Part shown: positions 25,953 to 34,312 of the stretch, one piece after another
How the letters are laid out: every line of letters starts with the position of its first letter
How positions within the stretch are numbered: the stretch's first letter is position 1
Assembly: GCA_020726335.1 (NCBI GenBank)
Contig: DYSU01000026.1
Span: 1-34,312 of the forward strand
DNA from: Thiomargarita sp.
GTDB lineage: Bacteria; Pseudomonadota; Gammaproteobacteria; Beggiatoales; Beggiatoaceae
Reading direction: 5' to 3'
Length of the DNA: 34,312 nt
The notes under the pieces: generated by a model
What the model was told of the DNA's origin: nothing
The model's database searches: none
Seen by the model: only the letters and a program-made list of their open reading frames with translations
Program-made: the position numbers and the translations under genes

Positions 25953-28124
25953 ATGGCAACCACGGTGCTACAAGTGGCGGTGCCGTTGCCATTGCGTCAC
26001 ACCTTCAGCTATGTTGCGCCCCCATCGGAAAACTGTCCCATCGGTGCGCGGGTCATCGTGCCGTTTAAGTCGCGGCAGGTGGTGGCGGTGGTCATGGCTG
26101 TTTCCAGCGAATCCTTTGATTATCCGCTCAAACCCGTTCACCAACTTTTGGACCACGAACCCTTGGTGCCTGCCCACACACGCCAATTGGTACAATGGGC
26201 GGCAAATTATTATCATTATCCCATCGGGCAGGTGATGGCAACCGCCTTGCCCCGCTTGTTCAATCAAGGCAAAGCGGCGGTGATTTCCAGTGAAAAACAT
26301 TGGCGATCTTGCCTCCAGCCGCTGGAGTGCATCGGCCATCAAGCGCGCAAACAACAGCAAATTTATGCTTTTTTGCAACAACGGCCCAACGGCCTAAGCC
26401 ATCAAACACTGTTGGCCACGTTTCCAAACGGCCAATCCACGCTAAAAGCTTTGGAAAACAAAGGGTTGATTACACAACAAAGGCAGGAATACCGCCCTGT
26501 CATTGCCGATAAGCTTCAGCCCGCGTTGAGCTTAAACCCTGCGCAACAAACGGCGGTGGAACAAATTTGTACCAAACTGGGACAAAACCACCCGTTTTTA
26601 TTGGACGGCGTGACGGGCAGCGGCAAAACCGAAGTGTATTTGCACGTCATTGCCCGTGTGTTGGCGCAAGGTAGACAAGTGCTTGTTTTAACACCCGAAA
26701 TCAATTTGACCCCGTCTGTATGGCAACGGTTTTATCAGCGTTTTGCCGTGCCGATGGCGTTGTGGCATTCCAAATTAAGCGAACAACAGCGCGCTGACCA
26801 TTGGTTGTTGGCGCGTGATGGCCACTTGTCGGTGGTGATTGGCACGCGCTCTGCCATTTGGCTTCCATTGCCTGATTTGGGGCTGATTGTGGTCGATGAA
26901 GAACATGACAGCGCGTACAAACAACAAGAGGGCTTCAATTATTCGGCGCGAGATTTGGCCGTGTTGCGTGCCAAATGGCTGGGTATTCCTGTGATTTTAG
27001 GCACGGCCACGCCGTCATTGGAAAGCCATTACCACAGCCAACAACAGCGTTATCAACGCATTCACCTGCCCCAGCGCACAGGCGACGCGGACATGCCACG
27101 GTTGCAAATCATTGATTGTCGCGCCCATAAAGCCCCTGACGGTTTATCTCAACCGCTGATTTTGGCGATACAAAACTGTTTGACGGCCAAACAACAGGTG
27201 TTGCTGTTCATCAACCGCCGTGGTTATGCCCCTGTGTTGATGTGTTATGACTGCGGTTGGATGGCCGTTTGCCCGCATTGCGATGCTTATTTGACCTATC
27301 ACCAAAGCCACCAACTCAAATGCCACCATTGTCACCACCAGCAACCGTTGTTTCGCCATTGCCCCCGTTGTGACAGCACCGATTTGAACACCGTCGGTTT
27401 GGGCGTGCAACGCATCAGCCACGCGGTACAACAGCAATTTCCCCATGCCAACGTGGTGCGCATCGACAGCGAAACCACCCGCGCCAAACACGCGATGGCC
27501 AAAGTGGTGCAACAAGTCAAAGAACATCAAGTGGATATTTTAGTCGGCACCCAAATGCTGACCAAAGGCCATCATTTTCCCAAAGTCACGTTGGTGGGGG
27601 TGATTAATTTGGATGCAGGTTTGTTCAGTTTGGATTTTCGTGCGCCTGAACGTTTGGCGCAACAATTGGTTCAAGTGGCAGGCCGCGCAGGTCGCGGTGA
27701 ACACGCGGGTTTGGTGCTGTTGCAAACCCACCACCCCGAACACCCGCTGTTGCAACAAATGGTGCAATGCAATTATCAGCAATTTGCCAAAACTGCATTG
27801 GCTGAACGCCAACAAGCCCAACTGCCGCCTTTTAGCCACATGGCTTTGTTTCGTGTGGAAAGCCTCAATCCCCAGCAAGGTCAACAGTTTTTGCAGTGGC
27901 TACAAAACCATCTTCCCGCGCAAAATACTGTTCTCTGCTTGGGGGTCAATCCCGCGCCGATGTTGCGCCGCGCAGGTCGCTATCGCCATCAATTGCTGTT
28001 GCAAAGCTTGCAACGTGCTGATTTACATCATGTTATCAACGATTGCCTGCAACAACTGCCCCACAACCCCCATCAAAAAGGCGTACGTTGGCAGTTGGAT
28101 ATTGACCCGCTTGATTTATATTAG
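25953..28124 (+). CDS. priA: Primosomal replication restart helicase PriA
   Basis: PriA recognises stalled forks and loads the replisome after repair. The 723-residue protein has the N-terminal 3'-DNA-binding domain (VLQVAVPLPLRHTFSYVAP), the helicase core with Walker A GVTGSGKTE (about 219-227), DEEHDSAYKQQEG (about 315), TATPSLES, and a zinc-binding domain with the paired cysteines MCYDCGWMAVCPHC...CHHC...CPRC (about 429-475). It ends in the canonical helicase motifs (VGTQMLTKGHHFP, QVAGRAGRGEHAGLVLLQT) and the C-terminal domain. It is the last gene of the serC run. Its end overlaps that of the convergent panB by 4 bases. Confidence 0.97.
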   Translation: MATTVLQVAVPLPLRHTFSYVAPPSENCPIGARVIVPFKSRQVVAVVMAVSSESFDYPLKPVHQLLDHEPLVPAHTRQLVQWAANYYHYPIGQVMATALPRLFNQGKAAVISSEKHWRSCLQPLECIGHQARKQQQIYAFLQQRPNGLSHQTLLATFPNGQSTLKALENKGLITQQRQEYRPVIADKLQPALSLNPAQQTAVEQICTKLGQNHPFLLDGVTGSGKTEVYLHVIARVLAQGRQVLVLTPEINLTPSVWQRFYQRFAVPMALWHSKLSEQQRADHWLLARDGHLSVVIGTRSAIWLPLPDLGLIVVDEEHDSAYKQQEGFNYSARDLAVLRAKWLGIPVILGTATPSLESHYHSQQQRYQRIHLPQRTGDADMPRLQIIDCRAHKAPDGLSQPLILAIQNCLTAKQQVLLFINRRGYAPVLMCYDCGWMAVCPHCDAYLTYHQSHQLKCHHCHHQQPLFRHCPRCDSTDLNTVGLGVQRISHAVQQQFPHANVVRIDSETTRAKHAMAKVVQQVKEHQVDILVGTQMLTKGHHFPKVTLVGVINLDAGLFSLDFRAPERLAQQLVQVAGRAGRGEHAGLVLLQTHHPEHPLLQQMVQCNYQQFAKTALAERQQAQLPPFSHMALFRVESLNPQQGQQFLQWLQNHLPAQNTVLCLGVNPAPMLRRAGRYRHQLLLQSLQRADLHHVINDCLQQLPHNPHQKGVRWQLDIDPLDLY

Positions 28125-28918
28125 CCAATACAATGGGCATCAGTGGGAAATTGCTGGTTTTTGACGGCTGTGACAAACGCGCTGATTGCGCCTTGAATCG
28201 AACCTGTCGATTGCAAAAAATCTTGGCTGAAAAACGGTTTTTTGCCCGCGCTGATGTTGAGAATATCATATAAAACAAGCACTTGGCCATCGCAATCTTG
28301 CCCCGCGCCAATGCCAATCACAGGGATTTTGAGTTGTTGGCTGATGTGTTTGGCCAGTGGCGCAGGCACGCATTCCAACACCAGCAAGCTTGCGCCCGCT
28401 TGTTCAACCGCAAGGGCTTGTTGTGCAATGTGTTGGGCTTGCTCTGTGGCGCGGCCTTGGATTTTATAGCCGCCCAATTGATGCACCGATTGCGGTGTCA
28501 GCCCCAAATGCGCGCAAACGGGAATGCCGCGCTGGCTCAACGCATGGATGATGTCCAACGTCCAATCGCCGCCTTCGATTTTCACCATTTCCGCCAAACC
28601 TTCGGCCATCAGGCGGGTGGCGTTGTGCAAGGCTTTGTCAACGCTGGCATAACTCATAAACGGCATGTCAACCAACAGCAACGCTTGTTTGCAGGCGCGT
28701 TGCACGTTTTGGGCGTGGTAAATCATTTGTTCGACGCTGACAGGCAAAGTGCTGGCATGGCCTTGAATCACCATGCCCAGTGAATCGCCCACTAAAATAA
28801 TGTTCACCCCCGCTTGGTCTATCGCTTGGGCAAAGCTGGCATCATAGGCGGTTAAGCAGGTGATTTTTTGCCGCTGTTGTTTGAGTTGTTGTAAATGGCT
28901 GAGGGTGGTTTTTTTCAT
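28121..28918 (-). CDS. panB: 3-methyl-2-oxobutanoate hydroxymethyltransferase
   Basis: PanB adds a hydroxymethyl group from methylene-tetrahydrofolate to 2-oxoisovalerate, the first committed step of pantothenate synthesis. The 265-residue protein has CLTAYDASFAQAIDQAG, ILVGDSLGMVIQGH (Mg-binding Asp), MPFMSYAS, MVKIEGG, CAHLGLTPQSVHQLGGYKIQGR and VIGIGAGQDCDGQVLVLYD. The start has no good ribosome binding site. It follows ccmG by 18 bases and appears to be the last gene of the minus-strand run. It is far from panC (552-1382), so the pantothenate genes are dispersed. Confidence 0.96.
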   Translation of the reverse strand: MKKTTLSHLQQLKQQRQKITCLTAYDASFAQAIDQAGVNIILVGDSLGMVIQGHASTLPVSVEQMIYHAQNVQRACKQALLLVDMPFMSYASVDKALHNATRLMAEGLAEMVKIEGGDWTLDIIHALSQRGIPVCAHLGLTPQSVHQLGGYKIQGRATEQAQHIAQQALAVEQAGASLLVLECVPAPLAKHISQQLKIPVIGIGAGQDCDGQVLVLYDILNISAGKKPFFSQDFLQSTGSIQGAISAFVTAVKNQQFPTDAHCIG

Positions 28919-28936
28919 GGTATAAAAACGATTGCT

Positions 28937-29473
28937 TCACGACAGCGGTTGTTCAGCGCGCAGTTTTTCAATAAGGGGAAACAATTTTTTCTCAAACGCA
29001 TCCCAAGTGATGGGGCCTGTGTATTTGTAGCGGATTCGTCCTTGTTTATCGACAATAAAGGTTTCGGGCGTACCCGTCACCCCATAATCAATGCCCGTGC
29101 GGCCTGTGGTGTCGAACGCGCTGGCAAGGTAAGGGTCGCCAAACTGTTGCAACCACGCTTGGGCATCGGGCAATTGATCTTTCCAATTGAGGCCGTAAAT
29201 CGGCACTGTTTGGCGTTGGGCCAATTCCATAAACAACGGGTGTTCTTGGCGACAAGACACACACCACGAAGCCCAAACGTTGAGCATTGTCACTTGGCCT
29301 TTGAGGTCTTCGCTGGAGAATTGTTGTTCAGGTTGCTTGACTTTGGCCAGTTGAAATGCGGGCGCGGGTTTATCCAACAAGGTGGAATCCAGATCACGCG
29401 GATTCAGAAACAAACCGTGATACAAAAAGACCGCCAACAGCAAAAATAAACCAAGGGGAATCAAGAAGCGCAT
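28937..29473 (-). CDS. ccmG: Thiol:disulfide interchange protein CcmG/DsbE
   Basis: CcmG is a periplasmic, membrane-anchored thioredoxin-like reductant that keeps the apocytochrome c CxxCH cysteines reduced for heme attachment. One signal-anchor helix (about 3-22) is followed by LDKPAPAFQLAKV and the active site WASWCVSC (68-75), then YGVTGTPETFIVDKQGRIRYKYTGPIT with the cis-Pro loop typical of CcmG. AGGA lies 6 bases before the ATG. The rest of the ccm operon is absent; panB and a phosphoesterase flank it. Other TlpA-like proteins are possible, but the length (178) and the GVTGTPET motif favour CcmG. Confidence 0.88.
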   Translation of the reverse strand: MRFLIPLGLFLLLAVFLYHGLFLNPRDLDSTLLDKPAPAFQLAKVKQPEQQFSSEDLKGQVTMLNVWASWCVSCRQEHPLFMELAQRQTVPIYGLNWKDQLPDAQAWLQQFGDPYLASAFDTTGRTGIDYGVTGTPETFIVDKQGRIRYKYTGPITWDAFEKKLFPLIEKLRAEQPLS

Positions 29474-29481
29474 GGATTTTC

Positions 29482-29994
29482 CTATGTCACTGTGTGGATT
29501 GCAAATTGTAATGTGGTTAAATCAGCCAAAATATAGCTGGCAGGTAGGCCGCCGACACCGCCGACAGTGCCGGGGTTGATTAAAGCGGTGCGAAAACCTT
29601 GGATGTTGTCCACATAATCAATGGAGGTTTTATGGCTATGGCCACAGCACACCACATCATAATCACCTGTGACCGCCATTGCTTTGGCATAATGGGGGTA
29701 GTGTACCAAAAAAATGCGTTTGTCTGCCAACGTTAAGCAGGCATCTTGGCCATGATAATGAACCACGCTTTCCACATCGTGGGACAAGCGCGACAGCACA
29801 TATAAATCGCCTGTGTTGTTGCCGTGAATCGCATGAACGGGCAAGGCAAAATTTTGTAATTTATTCAAGGCTCTAGGTGAAACGATGTCACCACAATGCA
29901 ACACCGCCGTTGCGCCTTGTTGTTTGGCTTGTGCAACCGCCGCGCACAATAACGGGATGTGGTCGTGGCTGTCAGATAAAATGCAGACTTTCAT
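29482..29994 (-). CDS. YfcE/MJ0936-family metallophosphoesterase
   Basis: A 170-residue calcineurin-like phosphoesterase. All five metal-binding motifs are visible: DSHDH (8-12), the second GDI, the GNN, a His within LVHYPH, and GHSH. Such proteins hydrolyse phosphodiesters or phosphomonoesters with two metal ions; the physiological substrate of this group is not known. The ATG shares its A with the stop of ppa (TAATG), so they are translated together. It ends 8 bases before ccmG. It lacks a signal peptide, so it acts in the cytosol. Confidence 0.85.
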   Translation of the reverse strand: MKVCILSDSHDHIPLLCAAVAQAKQQGATAVLHCGDIVSPRALNKLQNFALPVHAIHGNNTGDLYVLSRLSHDVESVVHYHGQDACLTLADKRIFLVHYPHYAKAMAVTGDYDVVCCGHSHKTSIDYVDNIQGFRTALINPGTVGGVGGLPASYILADLTTLQFAIHTVT

Positions 29995-30542
29995 TAAAAA
30001 CGAGGTTTTTCTTTGGCATGATTAAAACGGTCAATCGCATCGACAATTTCTTGTTTGGCCACAGCTCCATCATGCCAGCCGTCAATTTTCACCCATTTGT
30101 TGTTTTCCAAGTCTTTGTAATGCTCAAAAAAATGCGCGATTTGTTTCAACAACATTTCGGGCAAGTCTTCTTTGCTCTGACAAGGGCGGTAACTGGTACA
30201 CAGTTTATCCACTGGCACGGCCAATATTTTGGCATCGGGTCCTGATTCATCGGTCATGCGCAACATGGCAATCGGGCGACAACGAATCACTGAACCACTG
30301 ATTAATGGTACAGGCGTAATCACCAAGACATCGACAGGGTCACCGTCTTCGGATAACGTGTGGGGAATGTAGCCATAATTGCAAGGATAGTGCATGGCGG
30401 TATTCATGAAACGGTCTACAAACATGGCACCCGTCTCTTTATCGACTTCATATTTGACGGGGTCACTGTGCGATGGAATTTCAATAATCACGTTGATGTT
30501 ATGGGGAACATCCAAGCCACTGTCTACGCGGTCAAGATTCAT
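29994..30542 (-). CDS. ppa: Inorganic pyrophosphatase (family I)
   Basis: Ppa hydrolyses pyrophosphate to phosphate in the cytosol, pulling biosynthetic reactions forward. The 182-residue protein has the family I pattern: [19 protein letters not shown] near the start (Glu and Lys active-site residues), [13 protein letters not shown], and [10 protein letters not shown] (65-74) with the metal-binding aspartates. The [17 protein letters not shown] segment also fits. It lies 26 bases after the UPF0323 gene and is coupled to the next gene by TAATG. Confidence 0.97.
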   Translation of the reverse strand: MNLDRVDSGLDVPHNINVIIEIPSHSDPVKYEVDKETGAMFVDRFMNTAMHYPCNYGYIPHTLSEDGDPVDVLVITPVPLISGSVIRCRPIAMLRMTDESGPDAKILAVPVDKLCTSYRPCQSKEDLPEMLLKQIAHFFEHYKDLENNKWVKIDGWHDGAVAKQEIVDAIDRFNHAKEKPRF

Positions 30543-30568
30543 TTCATCTTCCTTGTTGCTATAAAAGT

Positions 30569-31174
30569 TTAACGCCGCCGTTTACCACCCAAGCTGCGGC
30601 GGACGCTGTTGCTCGGTTTGGCACCGGCTTGGTTTGCTGTTGTGGCGGTGTTGCGCGCCGCTCGGTTGTTGCTTTCGGCTTGGCGATTGCCTTCGGCGGC
30701 CGATTGGTTTATTTGTTGTTGATGTTGTTGAAAATTGCTGTTGCCTGCCAATTTGTTGGCAATCATGCCGCCGATTAACGCGCCTGCCGCACCGGCCAAA
30801 ATGGTTTCACCCAAGCCCAAACCGCCTGCGCCGCTTTGGGTCAATTGTGATGTGCCTGCTTCGACTTTGGCGGCTTCAACTTCGGCCAGTTTTTTCAGCT
30901 CATCTTCGGTCAATATTTTTTCATTGCCTTCCATGTCGCGCAAAATGGCGCGGGTAGTGGCGGAGGGATGTTTTTCCAGCAATTGATAGGTGTCAGGGTT
31001 TTTGCCTGTTTGCTCGATCAGCAAAAAAAAGCCTTTTTCATCGGCACTGCTGGCGATGCTGTCGGTGCTGTTTTGTGCATCTTGACCTTGTTGGCCACAG
31101 CCCGCCAACAATAAACTTAGACTTAAGCCACCGATTAAAGCGGGATAAATGATTGATTTAATTTCTTTTTTCAT
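30569..31174 (-). CDS. UPF0323 family lipoprotein
   Basis: A 201-residue lipoprotein with a lipobox ending at Cys26 (SLSLLLAGC). The sequence [25 protein letters not shown], then [24 protein letters not shown] and GTSQLTQSG, then [24 protein letters not shown] with glycine-zipper-like spacing, matches my memory of UPF0323 lipoproteins (first described in Helicobacter/Campylobacter). The C-terminus is Gln/Asn/Ala rich and ends in [10 protein letters not shown]. The function of this family is unknown. The gene lies 11 bases after the M48 lipoprotease gene and 26 before ppa, so it may be cotranscribed with them. Its glycine zipper suggests insertion into or contact with a membrane. Confidence 0.75.
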   Translation of the reverse strand: MKKEIKSIIYPALIGGLSLSLLLAGCGQQGQDAQNSTDSIASSADEKGFFLLIEQTGKNPDTYQLLEKHPSATTRAILRDMEGNEKILTEDELKKLAEVEAAKVEAGTSQLTQSGAGGLGLGETILAGAAGALIGGMIANKLAGNSNFQQHQQQINQSAAEGNRQAESNNRAARNTATTANQAGAKPSNSVRRSLGGKRRR

Positions 31175-31185
31175 GGGTTTCCTTG

Positions 31186-31986
31186 TTAATTGCGTTCTGC
31201 ATTACACTGCGGATTTTTGCCTTGTTGTTTGGCTTGTTGGTACAGGCCATAACTGCTGTTTAAGCGTTTATTCAAGTCGCTCATGCGCGTTTCATGTGAA
31301 GGATGGGTGGATAAAAACGCAGGGGGTTGATTGCCGTCCATGTTGTTTTGCATGTTGAGCCACAAATCAACCGCCGCTTTGGGGTTAAAGCCTGCGCGGG
31401 CCATTAAATCCATGCCGTATAAATCGGCTTCGGTTTCGTGGATGCGGCTGTAAGGCAACAAAATGCCCACTTCCGCCCCCAAACCCAACGCGCTCATCAT
31501 TATTGACGCATATTGGGTTTTGGTCTGCAACACCGCCGCGCCCACTTGCAACCCCGTTTGCACCACCATTTCTTGCGATGCCCGTTCATTGCCGTGTTTG
31601 CTCAACACATGCGTCACTTCGTGCGCCATCACTGCGGCCAATTGATCTTGGTTTTTGGCCACTTTAAAAATGCCCGTATGCACGCCGATTTTACCACCGG
31701 GCAAAGCAAACGCATTGGCATCTTCATCGTCAAACACGCGCACTTCCCATTCGCCTCCGCCGATTTCGGCAATGATGTGTTTGGCGACGCACATGACATA
31801 ATGGGTGATTTTTGGGTCATTTACAATGGTTTTTTCTTTTTTAATGTCATCAAACGACTGTAAAGCCATTTCTTCCAACTGTTGGTCACCGAATAGAACC
31901 AATTGTTTGCGCCCTAAAGGCGAGGTGGCACAACTGCTGACGGCTAAAAAAACCACGGCCATGAATAAAAAATATTTGACTCGCAT
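31186..31986 (-). CDS. M48 family metallopeptidase lipoprotein (LoiP-like)
   Basis: A 266-residue zinc protease of the M48B/Oma1-like group. A lipobox (VFLAVSSC) puts Cys19 at the lipid anchor. The zinc motif is HEVTH (122-126) with the third ligand in ETEAD (about 194-198), and PGGKIGVHTGIF precedes the zinc site as in LoiP, YcaL and BepA. There is no TPR domain, so BepA is excluded. Members degrade misfolded outer-membrane proteins in the periplasm. The C-terminal Lys/Gln-rich stretch ends CNAERN. It begins 29 bases after the recN stop and leads into UPF0323. Confidence 0.9.
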   Translation of the reverse strand: MRVKYFLFMAVVFLAVSSCATSPLGRKQLVLFGDQQLEEMALQSFDDIKKEKTIVNDPKITHYVMCVAKHIIAEIGGGEWEVRVFDDEDANAFALPGGKIGVHTGIFKVAKNQDQLAAVMAHEVTHVLSKHGNERASQEMVVQTGLQVGAAVLQTKTQYASIMMSALGLGAEVGILLPYSRIHETEADLYGMDLMARAGFNPKAAVDLWLNMQNNMDGNQPPAFLSTHPSHETRMSDLNKRLNSSYGLYQQAKQQGKNPQCNAERN

Positions 31987-32015
31987 TGCACCATTCCTCT
32001 GTATAACTTGTTAAT

Positions 32016-33680
32016 TTATAACATTTTTACCCGCAACATTTCTGTAGCATGGGCTAAAGTTTGTTCGGTAATCACTTGACCACCCAACATTCGCGCAATT
32101 TCCTCAATGCGCTGATTTTGCTGTAATGGCTCAATTTTACTGCAAGTTTGTTGTTTTTGCTGGGTTTTAATCACTTTTAAATGCTGTTGCCCACAACAAG
32201 CCACTTGCGGCAAATGGGTGATACCAATCACTTGCCGTTGTTGCGCCAATTGCGCCAGTTGTTGGCCGACAATTTCGGCTACGCTGCCACCGATGCCCAC
32301 ATCGACTTCATCAAACACCAACACAGGCACACCGTTGCCCAACGCATTGACCACTTGAATCGCCAAACTGATGCGCGATAATTCACCGCCTGAAGCCACT
32401 TTGTGCAAGGGCTTGGGGTCTTGGCCTAAATTCGCGCTGATTAAAAACGTCACATGGTCGATGCCGTGCGCGGTGGGTTGGGTATTGGCGTGGCGATGGA
32501 TGCTGATTTTAAATTGCCCGTTGGGCATACCCAGTTGTTGAATATTCTGGCTGATGCGTTGAGCCAAATTTTCTGCCGCTTGCTGGCGTTGTTCAGACAA
32601 CTGTTGCGCCGCCGCAAAATAGTGGGTTTTGACTTTGAGCAGTTGTTGCTCTAACGCAACGGCTTGTTGTTCTGCCGCTTCCAAACAGGCCAGTTGGTCA
32701 AGCAGATGCTGTAAATGTTGCGGCAATTGGGCAACCGCCACTTGGTGTTTGCGCGCCATGTCTTGCAATTGGGCCAGCGTTTGATTAAGTTGTTGTAAAT
32801 ACTCGGGATTGGATTCCAATTGGTTAAGATATTGATTGAGTTCACTGCCCGCTTCTTGAATTTGAATCATCGCCCCATCCAGCAATTCCACCAAATTGGC
32901 CAATTGCTCATCATGGGTGCGCATTTGGTTGAGTTCGCGTTGCACTTGGGTCAAACGCGACAACACACTTAAATCTTCTTCTGTCAGTTGGTGCAACGCC
33001 TGTTGGCCTTGGTTGAGCAATTGACTGCTGTAAGCCAAACGGCGATGCTCTGCGTTGATAAACTTGAGGTTTTCTGCGGTCAATTCCCATTGTTGCAGTT
33101 CATCAATTTGATAACGCAACAACTGCATTTGTGCTTGACGGTCAGCCGCTTTGCCGCCCAGTGCCAACAACGCATCGTTCAATTGTTGCCATTGCTGATA
33201 AAAACGATAAACTTTTTGCTGCCTGTCTTCTAAATGGGCCATCGCATCCAACAGTTCGCGCTGATGTTCAGCTTGCATCAGCGATTGGCTGGCGTGTTGG
33301 CTGTGAATGTCGACCAGAAAACCACCCAACATGCGCAAGCTTTGCACCGTGGTCAAATGGCCGTTGATATAGGCGCGGGAACGGCCATTGGCTTGAATCA
33401 CGCGCCGAATCAAACATTCATCGCCGCTGTCCAACGCCTGTTCACTCAACCACGTTAAAACCGTTGCGCTGGGTTCAAAAGCCGCGCTTAATTCGGCTTG
33501 TTGGCATTGTGGACGCACCACATCGCCTGTGGCACGCTCGCCTAAAATCAAAGCCAAGGCGGCGATTAAAATGGATTTGCCTGCGCCTGTTTCACCTGTG
33601 ACCACGGTCAAACCCGATTGCAATTGCAATTCAACGTGTTCGACAATGATAAAATCTTTGATTTGCAGTGTATATAACAT
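32016..33680 (-). CDS. recN: DNA repair protein RecN
   Basis: RecN is an SMC-like ATPase that holds broken DNA ends together for recombination repair. The 554-residue protein has Walker A GETGAGKS (29-36), a central antiparallel coiled coil (about 160-375, very Gln/Leu rich), the ABC signature VASGGELSRISLA and Walker B VLVFDEVDVGIGGSVAEIVG. The start MLYTLQIKDFIIVEH is the normal RecN start; no ribosome binding site is visible before the ATG. In many bacteria recN is LexA-controlled, but I found no convincing LexA box upstream. It lies 50 bases after gspG. Confidence 0.96.
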   Translation of the reverse strand: MLYTLQIKDFIIVEHVELQLQSGLTVVTGETGAGKSILIAALALILGERATGDVVRPQCQQAELSAAFEPSATVLTWLSEQALDSGDECLIRRVIQANGRSRAYINGHLTTVQSLRMLGGFLVDIHSQHASQSLMQAEHQRELLDAMAHLEDRQQKVYRFYQQWQQLNDALLALGGKAADRQAQMQLLRYQIDELQQWELTAENLKFINAEHRRLAYSSQLLNQGQQALHQLTEEDLSVLSRLTQVQRELNQMRTHDEQLANLVELLDGAMIQIQEAGSELNQYLNQLESNPEYLQQLNQTLAQLQDMARKHQVAVAQLPQHLQHLLDQLACLEAAEQQAVALEQQLLKVKTHYFAAAQQLSEQRQQAAENLAQRISQNIQQLGMPNGQFKISIHRHANTQPTAHGIDHVTFLISANLGQDPKPLHKVASGGELSRISLAIQVVNALGNGVPVLVFDEVDVGIGGSVAEIVGQQLAQLAQQRQVIGITHLPQVACCGQQHLKVIKTQQKQQTCSKIEPLQQNQRIEEIARMLGGQVITEQTLAHATEMLRVKML

Positions 33681-33730
33681 GTTACAAATCAGGGGGTTAT
33701 ATTAAAGGCGGGTTATAAAGTTATGGGAGG

Positions 33731-34147
33731 TTACCAATTGATGACATCGGCATCATCGTCTGCGCCGCCTTCTTTGCCGTCGGCACCATAGGAAAATAAA
33801 TCATAGTCATTGCTGTGTTTGCCCGGTTGGCGGTATTGATAGTCATCGCCCCAAGGGTCTTTGGGTACACCTTTTTTAATATAAGGCCCTGCCCACAATT
33901 TGCTGTTGCTTTCATTGTTGATCAAGCCATCCAAACTGCGCGGGTATTTGCCGACATCCAAGCGATACGCATCCAGCGATGTTTCGATATTCTTGATTTG
34001 GGTTTTGGCGGTATCGACTTTAGCCCCGCCGACTTTATTAATTAAAGTCGGGCCAACAATCCCCGCCAACATGGCCAAAATGGCCATTACAATCAACAAT
34101 TCAATTAAAGTAAAGCCTTGTTGTGATTTGGATTTTTTTAATATCAT
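33731..34147 (-). CDS. gspG: Type II secretion major pseudopilin GspG
   Basis: GspG is the main subunit of the type II secretion pseudopilus, processed by the prepilin peptidase. I use the ATG at 34147 because AAGGA is 7 bases upstream; the ATG at 34153 would leave only one base. From there, 138 residues: leader MILKKSKSQQG, then FTLIELLIVMAILAMLAGIVGP with Glu at +5, then DTAKTQIKNIETSLDAYRLDVGKYP, DPWGDDYQYRQPGKHSNDYDLFSYGADGKEGG, the conserved calcium-binding region near the C-terminus. It is separated from the other gsp genes by at least 13 kb. Confidence 0.93.
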   Translation of the reverse strand: MILKKSKSQQGFTLIELLIVMAILAMLAGIVGPTLINKVGGAKVDTAKTQIKNIETSLDAYRLDVGKYPRSLDGLINNESNSKLWAGPYIKKGVPKDPWGDDYQYRQPGKHSNDYDLFSYGADGKEGGADDDADVINW

Positions 34148-34178
34148 GTGCATTTCCTTTATTCATATGAGGCTTGCC

Positions 34179-34184
34179 ATTATA
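34179..34184 (-). promoter_or_regulatory. Consensus -10 element upstream of gspG
   Basis: Minus-strand TATAAT lies 32 bases before the gspG start. No good -35 hexamer is seen at the expected distance, so the assignment rests on the -10 alone. Confidence 0.4.
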
Positions 34185-34270
34185 CTTCAAAACAAACGTC
34201 TTGGATAAGGCTAAAACAACTGATTTGATGCGGGTCTTCATTTCGCCGTGACCTTGCTTCACAAGACACT

Positions 34271-34312
34271 ACCCCGTCAGACTTCGTCTGCCACCCCTTC
34301 AAAGAAGGGGAA
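34271..34312. repeat. Palindromic repeat, MITE-like, running off the window
   Basis: CAGAC-TTC-GTCTG (34278-34290) is followed by CCCCTTC-AAA-GAAGGGG (34294-34310). The motif ACCCCGTCAGACTTCGTCTGCCACCCC resembles a dispersed repeat I recall from many bacterial genomes, with CCCC-ending hairpins. It is cut by the window end. No gene is visible in 34185-34312. Confidence 0.5.

Noticed and set aside
28283-29449. Plus-strand frames of 166 and 184 codons over panB and ccmG
   Set aside because: Antisense shadows of genes with clear family motifs; their translations show no recognisable domain.
33655-33690. LexA (SOS) box in front of recN
   Set aside because: The palindromic TGT...ACA around the start codon has 12 bases between the triplets instead of the spacing of a LexA box, and the CTG/CAG flanks are missing.

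Overview
The window reads as a chromosomal segment of a gammaproteobacterium. Evidence: hemX-hemY, hda, typA, pilT-pilU, rlmH and ccmG in typical proteobacterial form, PanC, PurB, PriA and RecN of the gammaproteobacterial type, a type II secretion apparatus and many twitching/pseudopilin genes. Coding regions are strongly biased to TTG leucine codons and to glutamine-rich linkers. A Thiotrichales/Beggiatoa-like sulfur-bacterium relative is my guess, but nothing here proves it. Almost all of it is dense core genome; accessory DNA is limited to the left edge, a transposon scar near 15.3-15.5 kb and a repeat at the right edge.

Layout. 1-435 is the 3' end of an AT-rich AAA_13-type ATPase (anticodon-nuclease-like), compositionally foreign. 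552-4350 (+) holds panC, gspF and a GH57 glycoside hydrolase; aroB converges on it (4347-5417, -). A tRNA-Arg(CCG) with a good promoter follows at 5483-5559, then a type IV prepilin-like gene, a secreted protein of unknown function and typA (+).

9.2-18.7 kb is a long, tightly spaced minus-strand run. In transcription order it is: CheW-like gene, pilT, pilU, rlmH, a transposon scar, a CYTH-like/CHAD gene, parA, hemX, hemY, hda and gspJ. Many junctions are 1-4 base overlaps. 18.7-23.5 kb (-) is purB, a small membrane protein, a damaged batD, a gspM-like gene and gspE. 23.7-28.1 kb (+) is serC, a 3-phosphoglycerate dehydrogenase and priA. 28.1-34.2 kb (-) is gspG, recN, an M48 lipoprotein protease, a UPF0323 lipoprotein, ppa, a YfcE-like phosphoesterase, ccmG and panB.

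How the genes work together. Five type II secretion genes (F, J, M-like, E, G) are scattered over the window among housekeeping genes instead of forming one gsp operon; panC and panB are likewise about 27 kb apart. PilT and PilU power type IV pilus retraction, with a CheW-like protein upstream. serC and the dehydrogenase make serine; hemX/hemY belong to the tetrapyrrole-pathway membrane proteins.

The most suggestive unit is the translationally overlapping CHAD-parA pair. CHAD proteins bind polyphosphate and ParA ATPases position cellular cargo, so this could be a polyphosphate-granule positioning system. Other points worth attention are a batD gene apparently rebuilt by an internal deletion into a 40-codon leader ORF plus a C-terminal half, and an IS200/IS605-like end with no tnpB. 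All functional calls rest on motif recognition by eye; no database search was run.
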